DNA of 64,000 nt from Thecaphora thlaspeos (lineage: Eukaryota > Basidiomycota > Ustilaginomycetes > Urocystidales > Glomosporiaceae), in NCBI GenBank assembly GCA_900291925.1, contig UWYS01000008.1:682001-746000 (forward strand). The letters run 5' to 3'. Every line of letters begins with the position of its first letter. The stretch's first letter is position 1. Positions 58,224 to 64,000 of the stretch are shown one piece after another. The notes below the pieces were generated by a model. That model made no database searches and was not told the origin of the DNA. It saw only the letters and a list, made by a program, of their open reading frames with translations. Made by a program: the position numbers and the translations under genes.

Positions 58224-60552
58224 GCTTTCGAGGGCTAGTTTGGCCACCCCTACACGTCCCTACCAGCACCGGCCAGGCCCTAGGAAGGGAGCGGCGGTTT
58301 GGGCGACGGTGGGCCCAGCTGGAAGCGGGCCAGTGCCTCACGGACGGCGATGCCCGCCACTGCCCCCTCGGTGTTTGGATCCTGCGCTGGTCAACAGAGC
58401 TCTGGCTCCAGAGCCCGACTGCCAGTCCGCCGTTGTCAGGCCGCCCAGCGAAGGCTGGCAGGGACTGTAACAGGTTCGAGCGTGTTGGTGTGTTGCTCTG
58501 GGCTGCGGTGTGGCGGAGCGATGCAAGGCACGGCGCTCAGGAAAGGGACTGGAGCAGGGGAAGTGGCCGCCGTGAGTCTCATTCCGCCGCCGTAGGTCGG
58601 GAAGATTCTGACACAACCGTTGGTCCAACTCGAGAGCGAAGCACCGATGGCTTCTGCCTGGTCCAAGCGACCATCAGACCGATCCCCAATCAGAGAGCGA
58701 GCAAGCACGGCGTTGGGTGGCTTGGCTCGGCGCTGTCGATGCAGACAAGTCTGCCTCTCTCCTCACTTCTGAAGCCGACATGACAGGCGGGCCTTGGTTT
58801 TGAGGCGAAGGAGGGCTATTTTGATGCGACGACCCCGTACAGTACATAGCCTTAGCTGCCAGAGAGCGCAGGGCACGCCAGACGGGGAACCTTGAGAGCT
58901 CGCTTGCGAGTACGCGCCGGCACATGCTGAGCCAACGGCGGAGGAATCAACACACGGCGGTGTTGGTCTTGCTTCGTCGCCAGGCAAGGGCCAAAGGGCT
59001 TCGATCCTACCGCTTCGCATGGCTTCGCTCTCTCTGTCGCCTCCTTGGCAGACGTCGTCTGCAGGATGATCTCAGAAAGATGCACGATCCAACTTTAATG
59101 CCAACTGCTCGTCGTCGCTGACCGTAGCAACTGTGGCGGCCCTTGTGCTGGCTGTTTGATCGCCTTGGCCGACTGATCCTACGGCCGCTCAGTCGCTGCA
59201 CGTTCATCTAGGCGGCTGGCGTTGTTCGAGGATCAGCTCGACCTCGTCTCTGAGCACTTCCGCACAAGATCGCACCGCCTGCCTTGCTCGGTGATCGGGG
59301 TGACTGGCACGACCGAGGGCCAGGCGTCCGACTCTTGGACGTGGTCGGTGTGTCTTTGCGGAGCCGACCGGCACTCGAAGGCGACCCCGCGCCTCTCGCT
59401 CTGCACTGTGTGATGATGAAGGTCGAACTGTCAAAGGACATCCCTGACCTGGCCGTTGCGCTGCGTTTTGTTCGGATGGACGCGCGGACGCACGGTAACT
59501 TGGATGCATGCCTGCATAGCCTTCGGTAGCGTATCGCCGCGAGCAGCTGAGCCCCAACGCCCTTGGCGCGGGGCAAGGCGTAGGCACGGTGGTTCGGACA
59601 GGTCTCGCTGCTGGGGCCAGACAGTTGTACCGCACAGTACATACAGTACAGTAGCACGGGCTGACGGACAGGCGGGGAGGCCACGACCATGCCTGCGCCA
59701 TCGTGCTCTCCCACTGGCATCTGTCTTGACGAGCGTGTGTCAGAAAAGGCGGAGTCAGCGAACCGAGGTACCCCCTCCCTGCCGCGTCCATTCGAACAGC
59801 TCGACTTGATGGTCCCGACTACCCACTCACCCTCCGCTGCATCGTCGACGATGGATGGGACGCTTTCGAGAGCATCGGCGGACGTTGGCGCTGAACGTGG
59901 AACGTGCCCAAACCCTTTCGCCTTTCTTTCCTTCTCTCTATCTGTCTTGGTTGGTTCCTTCTTTTTTCTTCCTTGAGATGGATAGGATGCAGAGCGAGCT
60001 TGGATCGGAACGCCAAGGTACTACGCCCTCCTGCCTGATCGACGTCGACCAAGGGATGGGATAGAGGTACGGGGCATGACCCGCGCTAAGTTACCGGTCG
60101 AAGCAGCTCGCCACAGCGGACTATTCTGCTCCGGTGCTTTTCCCTTCCGTACAAGGGAGAGGAAGAGCAGGCAGGGCGGCCAGGCGCGGTTGTCGAGCCT
60201 TTTCCTTTGATTTTTCCAGACCTTTTTCGCGCTTCGCATTACTTACCAGGACTTGGCGCTCGATGTGACCCGTCTCGCCCCCTGCCTCAACAAGTCCCTT
60301 GGGTCAAAAAGCGCGCCTAACTGTTACAGTGTACTACTTTACCTACATACAACGCTGTACATCTCCTTACAGAGGTCGGTCGATGTCAAGCCTGCATCGT
60401 TGCCATCGCCGGCTGTTCCTCGCCATCCACTGTGATGGTTAGCCTTTCCGACCAAGCGTCCACCGAAAGCAGAGCTCTGCCCAGCCCGCTGACGCTCATC
60501 CCGGCCTTGATGGTCGTTCGTCGGCGGTGGTCTCTCGGCGCAGCAGGCTGTC

Positions 60553-60860
60553 TCAGTCAGAGACAGACTCACACGCCTACTGTATGGGCCGAGGGTTCAG
60601 TCAGAGACAGACTCACACGCCTACTGTAAGGGCCGAGGGTTCAGTCAGAGACAGACTCACACGCCTACTGTATGGGCCGAGGGTTCAGTCAGAGACAGAC
60701 TCACACGCCTACTGTATGGGCCGAGGGTTCAGTCAGAGACAGACTCACACGCCTACTGTATGGGCCGAGGGTTCAGTCAGAGACAGACTCACACGCCTAC
60801 TGTATGGGCCGAGGGTTCAGTCAGAGACAGACTCACACGCCTACTGTATGGGCCGAGGGT
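60553..60860. repeat. 44-bp minisatellite, seven tandem copies
   Basis: Seven head-to-tail copies of a 44-base unit begin at 60553, 60597, 60641, 60685, 60729, 60773 and 60817, followed by a truncated start of an eighth. They are nearly identical; copy 2 has AAG where the others have ATG after TACTGT. Each unit contains TCAGTCAGAGACAGACTC, ACACGCC and the heptamer TACTGTA. Since 44 is not a multiple of three, translation gives a rotating three-part peptide, so the array is unlikely to be selected as protein. Confidence 0.96.
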
Positions 60861-62002
60861 TCAGTCTGCGCTTGTGGACTCGCCGTGGTCGATCTGGAAT
60901 GCGGACCGCAGGGTTGGCGCCGTCGACGTCTTCCTTGCCTCAACTCGCCGCAGTTGCGCCAAGCGTGGGTCCAACCCAGCGCAGGGGTCGTAAGTAGCCT
61001 CTTCTGAACATAAACCTGTGGCCCCTATCGAACCCCACCTCCATCACACCGCCGCAGCCGTCAAGGCTGGTCTCTCGAAATTAAGGTTTCCTAAGCAGAC
61101 CAGCCACGTACGTACGATGCATCACTCGCCCCTTGCCTCTAGCCCCGTTTCGGTCTCTCTCGATCCTTGCTAGGGCATGCCTGCCATGTACCTACATAGA
61201 CTCTGTGACAGTACGGTAAGCAGGCAGGGATGTGATGAGCTTGTCACGCTCCACCTTCCATCGTGATTGTACAGTATGCGTACCCCCGTCTCCCGATCCA
61301 AGGAACGCAACTTGTCTGGTCGATCGAACAAACGTTCTCGTACGGGAGGCATGGTACAGAAGTCGAGAAGCGACGATCGAACAGGGCTCGTAAGCTAACT
61401 TGCACGCCAGTCTTATCGCACGATCCACTGACCTAGGCTTGGCTCTTGTCCCCTCCCTCGGCGCTCTATTCTTGCAAGGAAGGGTGCGAGCGACCGCCGC
61501 CGGATCGTCTGCGCTGTGCGGCTCGTCCCATCTTCCACCTCGATGTCCGTCTGTCGTTTCCTGACCGCTCCACAACATCGCCGTCTCGTTCCATCTGCTC
61601 TCCTTCGACCTTTGTTGTCTCATGCGTGCCTCGATGCCCCGACCACATCCTCGTCCATCACCCGCGCTCGCACGCTCGCACTGACCGCCGATCCCATCGG
61701 CACTTTTGAACGCTCAACATCACATCCTACAAGCGACAGCACATGCACACAAGGCCACGCACCTCGATCGCCTCGACCGCCTCTCTCGTTGTGGGTTGGA
61801 CATCATCGTGGTCCTTTCTGTATTGATTTTTGGGGTTGTTGAGGCCACCCACCCAAAGCGTGGACTCATATGCATACAAAAGTCATATTTTCTCGACCTT
61901 AAAGTGTGTGGGTAAGTTGCGTACGGCTGGGGCGTGCATGGAAGAACGAGGAACGGCGAAACAAGGAAGCTTGCGGGATGAAAGTGGGGGAGAACGGCAA
62001 GT

Positions 62003-63726
62003 TTACTCCTCGTCCGACTTGACGACGAGGACCTTGTTGGCACCGGTGCCGCGGACCTTCTTGGGAAGAGAGGCCTTGCGCTGGCCGCGCTGGGCAAGGA
62101 GGATGGCCGAAGCACGGGCAACAGCGACTGATGGCATTCGGCGAAGCGAAGTGGGGCAGTAGGAAGTGTCAGCGTCCCTTGTTCATACGACAGGAACTCG
62201 CGCTCTAGGGGGCAAAGCGTTGCACAGCGTGGCGCTCCCATCGGCCTGCAGAACTCCTGGGTCCTGCCTTCTCCGTCTTCCTCCCCACGCCTCCTTCCCC
62301 CGTCCCTGTCCTCCTCCGACAGCATCGAGAACGGGGGCATGTCCGACGTTGGACTGCTCTTGTAGCGAGATAGGCGCAGTGAGACGTTGATCTCGAAGGA
62401 TCGTCTGCGCCGATCCCATGTGTACCTTGCGGTCGTGGTGTCCGAGATCGCTTTTGCATCACTTTTACGCCCGAACCATCATTGATTGTTTCCGGTGGGT
62501 TCTAGCGCAATGCAGGGGGGGTCGAGGTGTCGAAAGCCGGTCCGGTCCGGATTCGGGGCCAAACGGAAGTTCCTGGCGGGCGCGCCCTTGCCCAGCAGGG
62601 CTCTTATCCTCGGTCGGACTTGTGCTTCCAGCTCGCCCTCCGATATCTCCTGAGCCCAATCATCCACCTTTTCACGCACGCCCTCGAGATCCTGCGCCGT
62701 GGCCCGATGGGAATCCCACACTGGACCGCGCTCTGCTCTGTTTTCTGCTCCGGGGTACTCACGCTTGGCGAGGTCGTTGCGGTAGCCACGCTTGCCGACG
62801 ATGTTGGCGACGGCGCCCGAGGTGCGTCGCGAGCCGTTACCCTTGATGGTGGTCTGGTTGCGCGAGCCCTTGACCGAGTAGGGAGAGGCCTTGGTCTTCC
62901 TGGTGGTGACGACAACACCCTTGCCGCTGGCGGCGGGGGCGATGCCGACAGCCTTCTTGCAGACGTTGCCCGAGTGCTGTAAGTGGGGGCGAGAAGCAAG
63001 AAAGCGGCAGCATGAGCATCTGACCGGATCTGCGGGTCGTAATGAGGGTATGCAGCTCCGAGATCGTTGGAAGAGAGACTGTCGAGCTGGTGCCAAAGCG
63101 AGAGGCGTAGACTGAAGTGACTGCGGGGAAGGCGACATCGAGGAGGGACCCCGTCCTCGGACCTTCTCCACCATCGAGATTCGTCGTCGCTGTCGATATC
63201 TTTCGGCAGCCCACTTGTACCCGACTCCTTCACACCGCTTGTCCCTCCGTAACAGCGCTGCCGCTCCGTCAACAGGTCCAGCATTCTTACACAAGGTGGC
63301 CAGGCAGCACTGAGACACCTGCTTGAAAGCATGCCGGTACCCCTCTCACTTCGCTGATCCCTTCGTTCGACGTCGTCGCGAGCTGCACCAACTATCCGCC
63401 CGCCACCATATTCTCCCGCTCCTGAACCATCAATATTCTGATTTGCCCCCTCTCTTCCGCCCTTTCGAAGTGTCGGTTGCTGGTCGGTCGGTCGGTCGAC
63501 TCTTCATGTCGTCTGCCGTCTCGAGTGGGTTCGGCTCAAAGGTTGGTGGAGCGGCGGTCCGGCATTCGGATTGTGTTGGCTGAAATCTTACCTTGGGGCT
63601 GTGGATCTGCTTCAGGTTGAGAGGTTCGCGGGTAAAGAAGCGGGGAAGGCCCTTCTGCTTAACGATGTAAGAAGAGGTCTTCCTGGTGAGAAGCCACTGG
63701 AGTTCCTGGGACGAAGCCGACGACAT
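62003..63726 (-). CDS. RPL28: Large-subunit ribosomal protein eL28
   Basis: Cytosolic 60S ribosomal protein eL28 (RPL28 in human naming; not the yeast RPL28, which is uL15). Three exons: 63726-63592, 62976-62763, 62127-62003; 157 residues, slightly longer than the animal protein (about 137). Conserved features: ELQWLLTRKTSSYIVK, FTREPLNLKQIHSPK, then HSGNVCKKAVGI, GVVVTTRKTKASPYSVKGSR, GKRGYRNDLAK joined to LAVARASAILLAQRG, and the basic tail with VLVVKSDEE. Junction phases all close (0, then 1). The introns, 615 and 635 bases, are far longer than the roughly 100-200 bases elsewhere in the window, as is common in ribosomal protein genes. I looked for a snoRNA in them without convincing boxes. 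Confidence 0.93.
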
Positions 63727-64000
63727 GGTGACGATGATGAGGTTGCTGGGTGATGGGTGAACAAGGGTGGAGGTGATCAGAGGATGGGGGGATGGTCTTG
63801 ACGATGGGTGAGAGGGGTGCCCCGAGGCCTGCGCCCCCGGGGCGGCGGCCCCGCCTCCCGCTGCTGCCGCTGCCCGCTACCTCCGCTCCAAGACCTTCTC
63901 GACGACCGGGAGGGAAGCTCAAAATTGAATCCGGCTCCGAAAAATGCTCGAGGGGAAGCTTTTGCGCCGGCGAGGCCAGGCGACCCTTGCGACCTTAGAC
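63727..64000. promoter_or_regulatory. Upstream region of eL28 gene
   Basis: Immediate promoter and leader of the ribosomal protein gene. On the minus strand the last 60 bases before the start are pyrimidine-rich with CACCC and CATCACC elements. A GC-rich stretch at 63815-63890 precedes it. No known element could be named with confidence. Confidence 0.45.

Larger units (their letters stand above)
58065..62002. other. Gene-poor region with minisatellite
   Basis: Begins with the hydrophobin promoter. No coding gene, tRNA or mobile element is supportable. It contains TACAGTA heptamers at 58838, 59642, 59647 and 61270, and the 44-bp tandem array at 60553-60860. The open frames over the array exist only because the repeat unit has no stop codon in the three plus-strand frames. 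The right end is the eL28 3' flank. Confidence 0.55.

Noticed and set aside
60527..60997. 156-residue repetitive open frame across the minisatellite
   Set aside because: The 44-bp unit lacks stops in all three plus-strand frames, so open frames arise automatically; the unit length does not preserve a peptide repeat.
62128..62762. Possible C/D snoRNA in the second eL28 intron (ATGATGG and GTGATGC on the minus strand)
   Set aside because: Both boxes deviate from RTGATGA, and no CTGA box with terminal stem was found at a suitable distance.
1..64000. CRISPR array, prophage or other bacterial features
   Set aside because: The only regular tandem repeat (44 bp) has no spacers, and all genes are intron-bearing eukaryotic genes.

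Overview
This is a GC-rich (clearly above 50%) nuclear fungal segment. Short spliceosomal introns with GTGAGT/GTAAGT donors, CT-rich leaders, a eukaryotic eL28 ribosomal protein gene with large introns (eL28 is absent from Saccharomyces cerevisiae), a class I hydrophobin and a GPI-type chitin deacetylase point to a basidiomycete. A smut-related Ustilaginomycotina species is my best guess, but I cannot name it. I reconstructed splice sites by hand; each gene model below was checked for phase at every junction.

Layout. 1.8-4.7 kb (-): Zn2Cys6 transcription factor. 6.1-9.5 kb (+): EMC1 of the ER membrane protein complex, divergent from the factor. 10.9-14.1 kb (+): importin beta-1 (KAP95 type) in five exons. 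15.1-17.3 kb (+): low-complexity coiled-coil protein of unknown function. 18.1-21.2 kb (+): secreted GH31 alpha-glucosidase broken by two frameshifts and two in-frame TGA codons. 21.5-22.8 kb (+): MICOS subunit of the Mic26/Mic27 (apolipoprotein O) family, tail to tail with 22.9-26.7 kb (-): large coiled-coil protein carrying a degenerate SDR fold. 28.4-30.1 kb (-): SCI1/NKAPD1-like RS-rich protein. 31.1-33.8 kb (+): OTU deubiquitinase with an AT-hook. 35.0-35.6 kb (+): small coiled-coil protein. 41.6-43.8 kb (-): Ran1/Pat1-type kinase. 52.7-53.6 kb (+): tRNA-splicing endonuclease subunit Sen15, tail to tail with 54.1-55.9 kb (-): chitin deacetylase. 57.6-58.1 kb (-): hydrophobin. 62.0-63.7 kb (-): ribosomal protein eL28.

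Most genes are unlinked housekeeping functions: protein import into the nucleus, ER insertion, mitochondrial cristae, RNA processing and translation. The chitin deacetylase and hydrophobin are adjacent secreted cell-surface genes. The window has two unusually large gene-free blocks (35.6-41.6 and 43.8-52.7 kb) and a smaller one (58.1-62.0 kb).

Main unusual observations: the GH31 pseudogene with intact catalytic residues and CGA-to-TGA-type stops; a dispersed TACAGTA/TACTGTA heptamer, often in overlapping pairs that form 12-bp palindromes or tandem copies, found only in noncoding DNA; a 44-bp minisatellite whose every unit contains the same heptamer; G-quadruplex-prone arrays; a pseudo-SDR/coiled-coil fusion; and an OTU enzyme with an AT-hook. 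I saw no tRNA, rRNA, CRISPR or recognisable intact transposon.
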